Of a DNA stretch of 64,000 nucleotides, positions 25,290-37,109 are shown in pieces (position 1 is the stretch's first letter; each line of letters opens with the position of its first letter). A program made the translations under genes and the position numbers. Source of the DNA: Aselliscus stoliczkanus (taxonomy: Eukaryota > Chordata > Mammalia > Chiroptera > Hipposideridae); the NCBI GenBank assembly GCA_033961575.1, contig CM066729.1, positions 35,250,501-35,314,500 of the forward strand, written 5' to 3'. Under the pieces are notes generated by a model, which saw only the letters and a program-made list of their open reading frames with translations, was not told where the DNA came from and made no database searches.

Positions 25290-25735
25290 TCACAGAGAAA
25301 TATATTGAGACATATGTACAATGGGATAATGGCCATAAGAAAAGATGAAATATTGCCATTTATGACAACATGGATGGATCTTGAAAATATCATGCTAAGT
25401 GAAATAAGTCACACCGAAAAAGTCGAGATATGACTTCAATTATATGTGGGATATAAAACCAGAAGCAACAAATGAAAAAGACAAACAAACAAATAAAAAC
25501 ACGTAGACACAATATTTTACTGGTTAACAGACACGGGGTAGGAGGGTTGGTAGGAGATGTTAAAGGGGGTCAAATATATGCTGATAAGGAGAACTGACTC
25601 TGGGTGGTGAACACACAATGTGCAATATATTGATGATGTATTATAAAAATGCACACTTGAAACCTACATAATTTTACTAACCAATGTCACCCCAATAAAT
25701 TTAATAAAAATTTAAATTTAACAAAACAGATTGAT
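25290..25735 (+). mobile_element. L1 3' end, younger subfamily
   Basis: ORF2-end wording ('catggatggatcttgaaaat', 'gctaagtgaaataagtcaca') followed by the 'gaaaaagtcgaga' motif, 'gacacggggtaggagggttg', 'gggggtcaaatatatgctga' and 'cacttgaaacctacataatt', then 'accccaataaatttaataaa'. The same subfamily recurs at 55755-56335, which helps define it. Confidence 0.78.
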
Positions 25736-25739
25736 ATAT

Positions 25740-26195
25740 TTTACTACCCAAAATTAACAAAATCTGTTCTCAAAGATAACAAAAAGGAAAACAGCCATTT
25801 CAACAAACTGGAAAAATATATTTGAAACACATATACTAAAAAAGGATTAGAATTCAGATATTTAAAGAACCCCATAAATAATAAGTTACATGTAAACAAC
25901 CAACAGAAAGTGAACAAAATTCATGATTAGGCATTTTATTAGAAAGGAAAACAAAAAGATACTCCTTCATTATTTATCAGGAAATTAACATTAAAACTAT
26001 AATGAGATACCACCAGTATGTCACAACTATAAAGGAGGAACTAAAAAGTCCTTTAATGACAAATTTTGTTATAGATGTGGAATATCAGGTTACCTCACAC
26101 TCTGCAGCCTGAAGGGTAAAATATTACAATTAATTTGGAAAACAGCTTGGTATTATTTAATGCATTTAATGACACACAACTCATTTCTGTGAGTG

Positions 26196-26226
<31 letters not shown>

Positions 26227-26640
26227 AATTATAGTAGTTCTTGCACAAACAACCTACAAACCAAAATATACTCAAAGCAGTTTTGCTAATAACAACAAAA
26301 ACCAGAAAGAAATTCAATGTCCAACAATGGTACAATGGAGAAGTAAATTTTGATATATTCAAAATTAGATTCCAGTTAAATACATTAACACAGATGGATC
26401 TCATAGACATAATAGAATGTGAAAAATTAAGGAGGTCAACTGTAAAAAGGTTCTATTTAATTGACTCATAAATTTGGACATTGACGTTAACTCAGATAAT
26501 CACAGGAGACAAGTAAATTTATACATCAAAGAACTCAAAGAATGTATCATAGAGGTCAGTAAATGAGAACAAAAGAGTTAATCTATACAGTGATACAACA
26601 GAAATACAATAGGGATAAAATTAAGGGAAGGTTTGGGGTG
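25740..26640 (+). mobile_element. Old L1 ORF2/3' fragment
   Basis: A decayed L1 ORF2 distal region ('aatgagataccaccagtatg', 'gtccaacaatggtacaatgg', 'cacagatggatctcatagac'). Contains a GT microsatellite at 26200-26226. Confidence 0.6.
26200..26226. repeat. (GT)n microsatellite
   Basis: About 13 GT units within an old L1 fragment. Confidence 0.95.
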
Positions 26641-27244
26641 ATGCTGTAAAAATAATCTGGAGATAGTGATGTTGATTCAGGAGAATGAAAACCTACATGG
26701 CCTTAGGGTAGAAGGGTAGAAGCAAATTTAAACCTTCAAATTAAGTTGTCAAGAAATTCACATTACTCTGATTTGTCCTTTGTTTTAGAAATGTAAATGG
26801 TTTCCAATTTTATATTCTTCAGTAATACTTCACCTTTTTTCTTTAGATTTCTATTCAGTGTTGCTATATTGAAATTTTTTCCCCCCCTTAGGAATGTGGT
26901 AAGGTTCCAGTTATTGCTGTTTCTTACATTTTAGTTGTCTAGTGGAGTATAAAGATATAGTAACAACTTATTCTCTGAGGGAATGCAGAATCGATAGAAA
27001 TTACTTACTTTGAGAAGCCTGAAATTTTTATTGCTAAATAGTTACTTGTTTGACTATCTATAAATACCTAGTTTTATGTCTTTATGTAGAATTACCCAAA
27101 TTATTTTATTATTTCAAATATTGATATATATTCTGTTTCTTTTCATTTCTGTGTTCTCACTAAACCATTTACACAGTCAAGAAGGGAAAAGATGGCATGA
27201 GAAAGTGGTGTTAGAGTTGCAGAGAAAAAAGGATATGTTTATAC

Positions 27245-27370
27245 ATTCATTCAGAAAGCATTTAGCAAATGCCTAAAAAATGCTAGACATTGCGGTAGTG
27301 TTATGTATTTCAAACAGAATAAGACATGGTGTTCAGCCTTCATGAACTTTTGAAGACATAAAAGGTGAAA
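27245..27370 (+). repeat. Probable L2/MIR-tail fragment
   Basis: 'cattcattcagaaagcattt', 'aaaatgctagacattgcggt' and 'gttcagccttcatgaac' follow the usual L2 end order. Confidence 0.5.
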
Positions 27371-27499
27371 AAATTACAATAAAATATAGCAAGGACAGTA
27401 ATGGGAATTGTTGTGTGCTAACTGGAATATGTTAAGGGATTAGGAGTATTTCCTTGGGGACCGAAAAGGAATAACAAGGTTAAACAAAACAAATTCAGG

Positions 27500-27937
27500 A
27501 GCCTGAAAACCACATAGGATGATGTGAACATAAAAATTCCTAACTAAGGTGGGAAGTCACATCTTGAGTCTGTTGCTTCCTTGACAAAGGTCAATCTTTA
27601 CCTTAAGTCGGCCTGTCTATTATCTTGTTGCATCTAGGATAACATGCCCTTGAAATTAGTAATTCCTTTTTCTGGACCAGAACAGAAAGCTAAAATTCCT
27701 TATTATTATTCTCTATGTGCTTAACATACCTACCACCAATGGATTTCATATAACCCTCCTCCTTTCCTCCTTTGATTCTAATGTATAAAATGAACTGCAG
27801 ACTGACATTTTGTGGAACATTTTCTCAATCCTTCAAGATTTTACTTCCCAGCAATTGTAGTCAGTTTGGCTCAAATAAACTCATAAGCTTTCCCTTAAAC
27901 TAGATATTTGTGGTTTGTTTGTTTTTTCATTGACATC
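27500..27937 (+). mobile_element. Probable solo LTR, family unknown
   Basis: A block with LTR layout: a TATA-like gtataaaatgaac near 27782, a polyadenylation signal in caaataaactcata near 27872, then a T-rich tail ending ttcattgaca near 27937. No internal ERV sequence follows. The left end and any target duplication are not clear. It could instead be another retroelement 3' end. Confidence 0.45.
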
Positions 27938-28159
27938 CTATAGAAAATGAAGACTTGTTATTATAGTTATTTCTCCAATAACTTCTTTATTTTTATCTAT
28001 CTTTTTAGAATCTATAAGGTTATAGGCTTTACATGTAATTAAAGGTGATTCTAAGAGAAATGTTTTCTCCCTAAACGCCCACGTTTGGGACATGGAAGAT
28101 AGGGAGTAATGGAGATAATAAGGGAAGAAGCAGTTTCTTTTTATAACATCTGTTAAACA

Positions 28160-28565
28160 CGGAACCATGTAACCCAAATTCCCCTTCCAGGAAGGACTTG
28201 CTGCCTACTGCCTGTGAAAAGTGCACTCAGCCTACAGTCTGCAGCATCAAATCCCTCAAGGTCTACCTCAGCCATGGAGAACTGACTAGCCTGAGGTGAA
28301 GCTGTATCTGGTGACTGAAAAAGGCAGGAGCATAAAGGCACAACCTTTTTGAACCAATCTGGGATACCTTGGTGGGTCCTAGTTTTCTCTGAGTTCCCTG
28401 CCAGGCTGCCTGGGGCTTGTCCTATTTGCATCCAGGTCACACTCTTCAATGCCTGATCCTATTTCTTCCTCCACCCCAATTCCTTTCGCACATGTTTATT
28501 TTTAGTAAATATCTTGTAGTTCACATTTCATCTTTATATATGTTTCCAGAGAACCCAAACTGCAA
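28160..28565 (+). mobile_element. Possible old LTR fragment
   Basis: A GC-richer segment closing with a T-rich stretch and 'ccagagaacccaaactgca', a layout seen near the 3' ends of several mammalian LTRs. No target duplication or internal sequence was found. No protein in any frame looks real. Confidence 0.3.
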
Positions 28566-28604
28566 AATCACCATTCAGTGCCAATAAAAGTGCATTGTGA
28601 TGAA

Positions 28605-28790
28605 AACAGCATTGGTATTAAAGACAGATTTGTCTCCATATGTCTAAAACATCTTTCTTAAGTGACTTAAGTTTGGTGAAATCTGTTTCTTCACAGGATC
28701 AGGTGATGATCAAATGAGATAAATATAAACTGTAAGATGTGGTATAATCTTGCCCAATATGAATACTATAATTTACATAGTGGGAAGAGT
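28605..28790 (+). repeat. Probable MIR fragment
   Basis: 'gtgaaatctgtttcttcaca' followed by 'gatcaaatgagataaatata' matches the MIR order with heavy decay. Confidence 0.4.
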
Positions 28791-29844
28791 GGGGCAGTAT
28801 TTACTATTCAATATTTCAAGTCATATTTTGTGTTATGTCTTATGTTGGTTTGTTCAAAATCTTTGATTTATTGGGAGAAAAATCTATCTGTTCACAAGTA
28901 AGTTAGCAATTGAGAAACTAAAAATCATAGCTCTGGAAATATTCAGCATTTCTATAGGACTATTGGATAAAACAGAAAAAAAGGTTGAAGTCACCATTGG
29001 GACTATGGAGAACTCTTCATATTGGAAACACTAATCATTTGATAAGTGCTAGGAAAAATAATGAAAGGTTAGCTAGAGTCACAAATGCAGGAATCTGGTA
29101 TTATAAGGCACTATTTGAAATGTGAGATCCATTGACATTGAAAGCTATGAAAACATGTTGGCATTTCCCTTTAAAAAAACACCTTTCCCTAACCTATCTA
29201 GTCTTACTTTATAATTTGAAGTTGGTGGCAGGGATTGGGTTTTAAAGTTTGCTCAGGCTTGCATTGAAATCTGAACAAATTTATAGGTTTCCAACCATTA
29301 GACAAAATATGTCCTAAAGTGATTGTCATATTTGAGCTTTCTCTGAGTTTTATAATTTTCTCAACTCATAATTATAAGGCCTATAGAGCTAAATCATGTC
29401 AACTTTATTTTATAAATATGATTAAATGGATTTAAATTAAACTAAAAATGAAATAATTAAAATAATGTTTTCCTAAAAATAAAAAAAAATTGAGAAATAA
29501 CCATGTAAGTGAAAAAAAATCTGATCAAAATATACTTTCTACTTGTGAGGTGACACAATTACAAAGGTGATAAAGCACCTCATTTTGATACTTTTCCCAG
29601 AAATGTTAAATATATTAACATTATATTACAGTTAAGATTTATTAACTCATTCATTTATTTTTTTAATCCCTCCATATGTCATGCATCATTAGATAAATCA
29701 GATAAAAATGCCTGCTATGGTAGTGCTGATACTTTTGTAGATGAGATAAACAATAAAATTAACAATAATAATTTAAAGTTCTCATTGCATACAATGAATG
29801 TGTAACTATGCATGCTGATGGAAGTTAACTAGAATTATCGTTGC

Positions 29845-29950
29845 AATCATTTTGCAATATATACAAATATCAAACCATTATGTTGTATAACTGAAACTAA
29901 TATAATATGTCAATTATAAAACTCAGTTAAAAAATTGAAAATAATAATTA
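29845..29950 (+). mobile_element. L1 3' terminus fragment
   Basis: 'tatgttgtataactgaaact' and 'aatatgtcaattataaaact' are L1 3'-terminal wording. Confidence 0.5.
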
Positions 29951-30139
29951 AATTATATAATTTGTTAAAAGGCACTTAATGTTATGGAAAAATAGAATAG
30001 AATAAGTAGTGATGAACATGAGAGAACAATTTGCAATTTCAACCAGGGTATTTGGATGTTGTACTGGCCTTCACTACATTACATACCACCCCAAACTTAG
30101 TGTTTTAAAACAATACCTTAACTTGTTATTTCCAAATTT

Positions 30140-30930
30140 TCATTAATTTCCTCGGAAAACAATATTACATAGCTAAAAAACAAATGATGCACTGGTTCAT
30201 GCTACAGTGTGGATAAATCCTTAAATTATCATGTGAAACAAGTCAGTCACAAATCACCACATACTGCACGTCCATTGTATGAAATGCCCATGAGAGTCTA
30301 ATCTATAGTGACAGCAAACAACATAGTGGTTGCCTAGGGCTGGGTGAATGCTGGGATTGGGGAGTCATGATTAAGGGAAGAGGGATTTATTTTTGGAAAA
30401 TGAACAAAATAGTAAAAATATTTTAAAATTGTGATGACGGGTGCACATTTTTGTCAATGTATAAAAGCCATTGGATTGTGTATTATAAACAGGTGAATTG
30501 CATGATATGTGATTTATATCTCAGTAAAGTTGTTTAAAAACAGTGAGGAATTTTACTTGGAATGTATAAAAGTTGAACTCAGAAATAGAGTAGATTGGAG
30601 GTTGTCAGGGGCTCCGGGGGTGGGGGAAATGAGGAGATGATAGTCAAGGGGTACAAACCTCCAATTATATGAATAAGCTCTGGGGATAGAATACATAGCT
30701 TGGTGACTGTAGTTAACAGTGCTGTTATATATTTGAAAGTTGCTAAGAAAGTAGATCTTAAATGTTCTCACCGCCATCACCATCATAACAACAAAATGGT
30801 AATTATGTGAGATAACAGTTGTGTTAACTAACCTTATTGTAATTATTTGACAATATAGACATGTGTCAAATCATCACATTGCACACTTTCAACGTAAACA
30901 ATTACATATCAATTGTATCTCAATAAAGAT
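30140..30930 (+). mobile_element. Old L1 3' UTR fragments (two in tandem)
   Basis: The first block (to about 30540) has 'gtggttgcctagggctgggt' and ends 'atatctcagtaaagttg'. The second (30545-30930) has 'ggaggttgtcaggggctccg', 'agatgatagtcaaggggtac', 'gtatctcaataaagatg'. Both are L1M-type 3' regions in the same direction, inserted or duplicated one after the other. Confidence 0.6.
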
Positions 30931-31029
30931 GAGAAAAAAGTGGGGCATACTATGTATGCTCAAATTTCCAATTTTTACTGGTGCAAGCTATTATAATGTG
31001 AACAAGAGACTCTTTTAATATGCTAGACT

Positions 31030-31040
31030 ATATATCTCTA

Positions 31041-31075
<35 letters not shown>

Positions 31076-31100
31076 ATCTATATCTATCTATATCTATGTA
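31030..31100. repeat. (TATC)n microsatellite
   Basis: About ten TATC units followed by imperfect tatatcta units. Confidence 0.95.
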
Positions 31101-31689
31101 TGTGTACAGCCATAGTTTCATGCTGGTATCTAATTTTAATTTTTTATACATGGACTTTCAAAAATTTATTATAAAATGAGTTCTAGCAAAGGCAAATAAT
31201 TGTTAAAGTAATTAAATAATAAAAAAAAAATCCTAAGGTTTTGAGATTTGGGATTTAGGACAGAAATGCAAACTGAATATTTTGGTAATGACAATAAATG
31301 TGAGTTATTTTTGTTGTTATTATTATCACTATTGCTTTCTTGAAAATAAACTACTGGAAGATTATTTTTAACTAACCAAGAAATAAATTAAGATCTTGAG
31401 GTTGAGAAATATACAGTTATGTGTGTCAATTATACTTATATCTTAATAAAAATATGATTTTAAAAAGATTGTGAAAATCATTAAAACTTGGAATTCAATC
31501 TAAACAATTACATACTGTCAATGGAATATAAAACTACATTTAAGAGTAAAAATTCATTATTCTAAAAAGAAAATGCATTACTTCCAGTAATGAAGAATTA
31601 ACAAGAAAAAACAAGAAAAAAACAACTATAAATTTTGACAACTAATAATTGGAAGAATTGTTGTATATCTTCATCATTTAAGAAATAAT

Positions 31690-32157
31690 CATATGTTAAA
31701 ATCACACTTATTGAGGTAAAACTTAAATACATAAAATGCATTCATTTCAAGAATATATTTCAATAGTTTAAACACATTTTTGCATCCAGGTAGCCAGCCA
31801 TCGACACCTCCAAGATATGGACTTTTTCTATCCTCCTGAAAGTTTCCCTTTGTCTCATTCTCCCACATCCGGAACCTAGGAAACAATTAACCTGATTTGT
31901 TCATTCAGATTAAATGTGTCTTAAAAAGAGCTTCATAAATGTAATAATTCAATGTTGGAATGGAGTGAAATAATTAAATCTTGGTGTGTGACTTCTTTCA
32001 CTGAGATTGACATGCATCCATATTAGTGGTATTTAGTAATTCATTACTTTTATTGCTGAGTAGTATTTCATGACTACATCACCATTTATTTACTCATTCA
32101 CCTATTGCTAGACATGTGGGTTGTTTTCAGTTTTGATCTATTTTGTATAAAGCTGTT

Positions 32158-32204
<47 letters not shown>

Positions 32205-32440
32205 TTTTGAGGGCAGCGTCACTGGCGCTCATATGTGGGATCCGAATCGAGGCCGCTGGTGTCCCAAGCCAGCGCTTAACCACCACGCAACACGGCCAGC
32301 CCTATAAAGCTGTTTTAAACAACCACACATGTCTTTGTATAGAAATGTTGCCATTTGCCTTGAACACATACTTAGAAAATTTTGAGCATTTGAACTACCA
32401 GTAAAAAACTAATGGAATCTATTTCTTATGCAGAAACACT
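31690..32440 (-). mobile_element. Old L1 fragment, antisense, split by a SINE
   Basis: 'acttattgaggtaaaactta', 'cttctttcactgagattgac', 'ttgctgagtagtatttcatg' and 'cacctattgctagacatgtg' are the antisense L1 series. It resumes after the SINE at 32318 with 'aacaaccacacatgtctttg'. Confidence 0.72.
32161..32302 (-). mobile_element. tRNA-derived SINE, minus strand, inside an old L1
   Basis: A reverse-strand copy; its tail has become an uninterrupted TTTA-repeat (complement TAAA). It is flanked by an exact 15-bp duplication, tataaagctgtttta (32146-32160, 32303-32317), which splits an older antisense L1 fragment. It therefore post-dates that L1. Confidence 0.95.
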
Positions 32441-33194
32441 TCATATGGCAGAAATTGGGATCCTAACATTATGGGATGCATAAGTAGAAAATTCCACTAT
32501 AGTATTAGGTAATTACTCATTGCTAGCTGGTATGAGTCTAGCTGACCCCAAAAATCTGTGACAATAGAGACAAAAAAGTCAAGCCTAGTTAAATCTTGTT
32601 AAAGAGATTAATTTTTTATAAAGACAAGTGCTGTCAGGTTTAAAAGAAATGTGATTATGTTCTTATTTCAAGAAACCTTTTAATGGTTCCTATGAGTATA
32701 GCAAAGAAATTTCTCAATTAATATTCTGGCAGTGATAATAAGATCAAAGTTCTGAATATAGACACAAAGTATATGAACCCTGTGGCTAAATCTTTGACAC
32801 CAAGCATGAAAATTGACACTATGTTTTAGTTATATCTAATTTTAATGCACAATACAAATAAATGTCTTTGTTTTTAAATAGCCTGCATCTGCTGAAACTG
32901 AATCCATAACAGTTAGTTTTATATTTTCTTAATAATCATGGAATTAAACAACACAAATCTGTTTTTTATTTTTATTTTTACTTTTTTGTTTTTTATAAAT
33001 GACCTCACATTTATCTGGGCTTAACATGCTTTCAATATGTCTCCAACCTTTGGTACTTAGACAAAGTGAGTGAGCAAATTATTCAACAGATTTAACTGGC
33101 ACATTTTATTTTTCTGTTACCTGTATGGCCAGATAACAGTAAAGTAGTGGTTGCAATCACATAGTGAGCAATGTGAGGTTCAATATAACCTGAA

Positions 33195-34165
33195 AACTAA
33201 TCTCATTTCTTTAAAAAAAACTTCATCCAAATATACACAACACTTAACAGTTAACAATAAGAAAGTATATGACCCAATTTAAAAATGAGCCAAAGACTTA
33301 ACAGATACCTCACCAAAGAAGATATACAGATGGCAAATGAATATATGAAAAGATGTTCCATATGTTACTTAAGAAATTCAAATTAAAACATCAATTGGAT
33401 ACCACTATACACCCATTAAATGTCCAAAATTCAGAACCCTGATGATGTTAAATGCTGGCAAGGATATGGAGAAACAGGAACACTATTCATTGCTAGTGGG
33501 AATGCAAAATGGAGCAGCCACATTGGAAGACAGTTTGGCAGTTCCTTAAAAAACTAAACATAGTCTTCACATGCAATTTAGCAATTGTATTTACCCAATG
33601 GAGTTGGAAAGATATGTCCACACAAAAACCTGCACATAAATGTTTAGAGCAGCTTTATTTGCAATTGGCAAAACCTGGATGCAACCAAGATACCTTTTAG
33701 TAGATGAATGGATAGATAAAATGATACACCACGATAATGTAATATTATTCAGTGCTAAAAAAGTTAACTATTGCGTCATGGAAAGACATTGAGTAACTTA
33801 AATGTATATTAAGTAGAAGAAGACAATGTGAAAAAGCTACATACTGTATGTTTCCAGGTATATGACATTCTGAAATAAGTAAAACTACAGAACAGTTAGA
33901 AGATCAGTGGTTGCCAGGTATTAGAGGGGAAGGAAGAAAAATTAGGTGAAGCAAGAAAAAATTTATGGCAGTGAAACAACTCTGTTTAATTCCAAAATTA
34001 TAAATTTGTCAACCCATAGAATATACAACACTGAAATTGAACCTTAATGTAAACTATGGACTTTGGATGATAAAGTTATGTCAATGTCAGTTTACCAATT
34101 ATAACAAATATACCATTCTGATGGGGGATATGGGGGACACTAATGTATATGTGAGGGCAGGAGTA
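33195..34165 (+). mobile_element. Old L1 ORF2 end and 3' UTR
   Basis: A long decayed series: 'ccaaagacttaacagatacc', 'gataccactatacacccatt', 'gctggcaaggatatggagaa', 'ctagtgggaatgcaaaatgg', 'gatcagtggttgccaggtat'. Immediately followed by mariner copy 4. Confidence 0.78.
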
Positions 34166-34170
34166 GGAAG

Positions 34171-34853
34171 TGTGACAATTAAGTTCACAAACTTTGTTGC
34201 AACAATGTTGCTAACCTTTTTTGATATCAGAGAGATTATTCGTTATGTATTTGTACCAACTGGACAAACAGTTAACTAAGTTTACCATTTGGAAGTGCTG
34301 AAAAGGCTGCATGAAAAAGACGAAAATGACCTGAACTTTTCACTAACAATTCATGGTTCTTGAATCATGACAACTCACTAGCTCACACGGAACTGTCTGT
34401 GAGGGAGTATTTATCCAATAAAAAAAATAACTGTATTGGAACACCCTCCCTACTCATCTGATCTGGCCCCCAGTGACTTCTTTCTTTACCCAAAGATAAA
34501 GGAAATACTGAAAGGAAGACATTATGATGACATTCAGGACATCAAGTATAATATAACAATAGTTCTGATGGCCATTCCAGAAAAAGAGCTCCACAATTGC
34601 TTTGAACGGTGGACTAGGTGCTGGCATTGGTACATAGCTTCCCAAGGGGAGCAGTTCAAAGATGACTGTAATAGGGCCAGCCGAGTGACGTGGTGGTTAA
34701 GCACTGGCTTGGGAAGCCAGTGGCCCCGGTTCAGTCCCACATGTGAGGGCCAGTGACACTGCCCTCAAAAAAAAAAAAAAAATGACTGTAGTGATATTTA
34801 GCAATGAGGTATGTAGCTCTTTTCTAGGATGAGTTCATGAACTAAAATAGTCT
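34171..34853 (+). mobile_element. Mariner transposon copy 4, internally deleted, with nested SINE
   Basis: It begins with a 5' inverted-repeat-like tgacaattaagttcacaaac, then jumps to the middle of the transposase ('gttgctaacc...gatatcaga'). It continues through HPPYSSDLAPSDFFLYPK to the 3' inverted repeat ('gatgagttcatgaac'). About 500 bases of N-terminal coding sequence are missing. A SINE at 34671-34781 interrupts its 3' part. Not functional. Confidence 0.9.
34671..34781 (+). mobile_element. tRNA-derived SINE nested in a mariner
   Basis: A short-form copy with poly-A, flanked by atgactgta (34662-34670, 34782-34790). That sequence belongs to the 3' part of the mariner remnant at 34171-34853, so the SINE inserted after the mariner. 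Confidence 0.93.
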
Positions 34854-34966
34854 GACCTCATAGATGGGAAATCCCTGTACTTTCTTCTCCATTTTGTTGT
34901 AAACTTAAAGCTTCTGTAGAAATAAAACATATTTTTAAAAGTCTTCAAATGAAAAGTTTTATTTTT

Positions 34967-35070
34967 TTATTTTTTTGAGGGCAGTGTCACTGGCCCTCAC
35001 AAGTGGGACCCGAACCGGGGCTGCTGGCCTCCCAAGCCAGCGCCCAACCACCGCGCCACTCGGCCAGCCC
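34967..35070 (-). mobile_element. tRNA-derived SINE, minus strand
   Basis: A reverse-strand short copy with a T-rich left end (its poly-A), then 'gagggcagtgtcactggccc' and a 'ccgcgccactcggccagccc' head. It is flanked by an exact 16-bp duplication, gaaaagttttattttt (34951-34966, 35071-35086). Confidence 0.95.
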
Positions 35071-35086
35071 GAAAAGTTTTATTTTT

Positions 35087-36231
35087 AAAAAATCACTTTA
35101 TAAGCTCTATTACAACAAGATAATATGATGTAAATAATTTTTCTCATAGTGCTGCATAAGTTATAGTAGAGAGTCACATATTACATATTCATTTGTTTCA
35201 TCTATTGCAACTGAAAAAATCTAACATCACTGCAGTTACAAAATGTAGTTTCAGCAAATTCCTGAGTTTAGGCAATAAGCTATTAGATCAAGTAAGCACA
35301 AACCTGAGTTAGTTGTTATGAGAACTCTGTCAACTCATGGATCATAATGCCTTATTAGTTTATCTTAGAGTCTATCACTGTAGTGTCTGTCAATGCAGTG
35401 TCGAAATGTAAAGTTTGTTAAAACAGCCTCATAAGATATGTTATAAGCTGTGTCACAATCAGTCCAAAAGATCATAATAAGATAAATAAATTAGCAGCTG
35501 CCAAATCTTAAACTCCACACTTTCTCCTGGTTTGATTTGTAAAATCTCCCCAGTTGGCAGTTGTTCAGAATCTCCATGACATCTGTTTCTTTTATTTTTA
35601 TCTATATATTCATTATCCATTAATTTACAAATAGAATAACCTAGTTTGTATAACATATAGCTCCCAAATAAAGGAAAATATACAAATACTTTAGAAAATA
35701 AAGTAATCTATACCAACATTAGTTCTAAAAAATTATGGCTCAAAGATAAGCTGACAAAAATGAGGACAACATAAAAAGGCATTAATATATTATTACGTTA
35801 AGAAAATAAACTGAGAACAAATACAGCATTAGTGTAGATATTAATAAAGTAAATGAAATATTAGAGAATGAGAACTGAATCACTGGCATGGAAAAAAAGT
35901 GTTGAGATTATATTGAATGAAGAAAGAAAACAAAGTATTTAAGAAGACACTAGCAGATAACTAGGAGAGCAAAGACTTTCCAAAACAGGAACAACAAATA
36001 TCCCTGTAATTGAAATCAGTAAATTGAGTAAAATACGTTTTAAAAAATTATCTAAATAGTTTGAAAAGGCCCATATGTTCCAGGTAAAATGGATATAGAA
36101 TAATTTACACTAAGGTTCTTCTTTTTTCTTTTTCAATTTTAATAATGTAATTATTTTTTAGCCATCCAGGAATAAGAAAAACAAATAACCTACGATTAGA
36201 TAAAAAGCAAAACAAAACAAAAAAATCAAAA
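35087..36231. other. Anonymous DNA
   Basis: Nothing recognised. A 65-codon reverse-strand frame at 35459-35656 has a normal-looking composition but no identifiable motif. Confidence 0.45.
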
Positions 36232-36236
36232 AAACT

Positions 36237-36865
36237 TGTCGCGTCCAGCACGACAGAGCAGTGGGAGAGCGAGAAGGGATGGTGAAAGGTTAAGAAGCAG
36301 AGAGACAATGCATGTGGTGCTAGGGGACTCAAGTCTCATGGACTAAGCCCCAAATCAGGCCTGAGTGCTCCTTTTATTGTCTCTCACACAAGAAAGGATC
36401 AAAGTATCTTCCACGGTCTGTAGTGTCATACATGAGAACTTAGTTCAGGGCCAAATCACCCATATCTGTGGGCTGCCATTAAGGAAAGTCCCATGATCTG
36501 CTTACAGGCACCTCCCTAAGAGACAAAACCTCTTATTCTGAAACTCACTGATAGGATTACACGGAGGACAGATATTCTCACATCATTAAGTCCATAGGCT
36601 GACTATCAGCTCCAAGACAGGGGGCTGTGCCCACTCTCATCAACTCCGTGATTTCTCCTTATAGTGCCTACACGACTGTGTCTGTCTTAGGTTGTTCCTC
36701 CCTTAAGGAATCTTATCTGTCATTGACTAACCAGTGGGGCCAAACAGGAATACAAACAGACTAGGCATAATATTAAAGCAATGTCTCTAAAAGGATCTGT
36801 CTTTATAGATGCTCCACTCTTTATGGGAAGGCACATGGAGGCAGATAGACTTAAGAATGACAACA
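36237..36865 (-). mobile_element. Second solo LTR, minus strand
   Basis: A 629-bp LTR-like block. On the minus strand it begins TGTTGTC and ends CGCGACA. It is flanked by a 5-bp duplication, aaact (36232-36236 and 36866-36870). A polyadenylation signal lies in the complement of cttttattgtc near 36372. It is more GC-rich than its flanks and carries no coding sequence. A 5-bp duplication is compatible with class I or III ERVs. Its terminal TGTCGCGTC resembles the TGTCACGTC end of the LTR at 10092, but the interiors do not look closely alike. The left flank is A-rich, so the duplication could be partly coincidental. Confidence 0.75.
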
Positions 36866-36978
36866 AAACTAATGCACATCAACATTAAAAATCAGAGTAA
36901 AATTTGCAACATTGACAAAATTATCTGGGTAGTAAAGTTGAACTGAGCATATCCTACACACTGATTCTTCTGTTCATT

Positions 36979-37097
36979 ATTATTTTATTTTATTTATTTT
37001 TTAAGAGGGCAGTGTCACTGGCCCTCATATCTGGGATCCGAACCTGGGCTGCCGGCATCCAAGCGAGCTCTTAACCACCGCACCACTTGGCCGGCTC
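36979..37097 (-). mobile_element. tRNA-derived SINE, minus strand
   Basis: A reverse-strand short copy ending in the 'ccacttggccggct' head. Flanks cttctgttcatt (36967-36978) and cttttgttcatt (37098-37109) form a 12-bp duplication with one mismatch. The tail is TTTA/TTTTA-like. Confidence 0.9.
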
Positions 37098-37109
37098 CTT
37101 TTGTTCATT

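Noticed and set aside
35459..35656. 65-codon reverse-strand frame with normal composition
   Set aside because: No motif, no relatives I recognise, no neighbouring exons or frames; probably chance.
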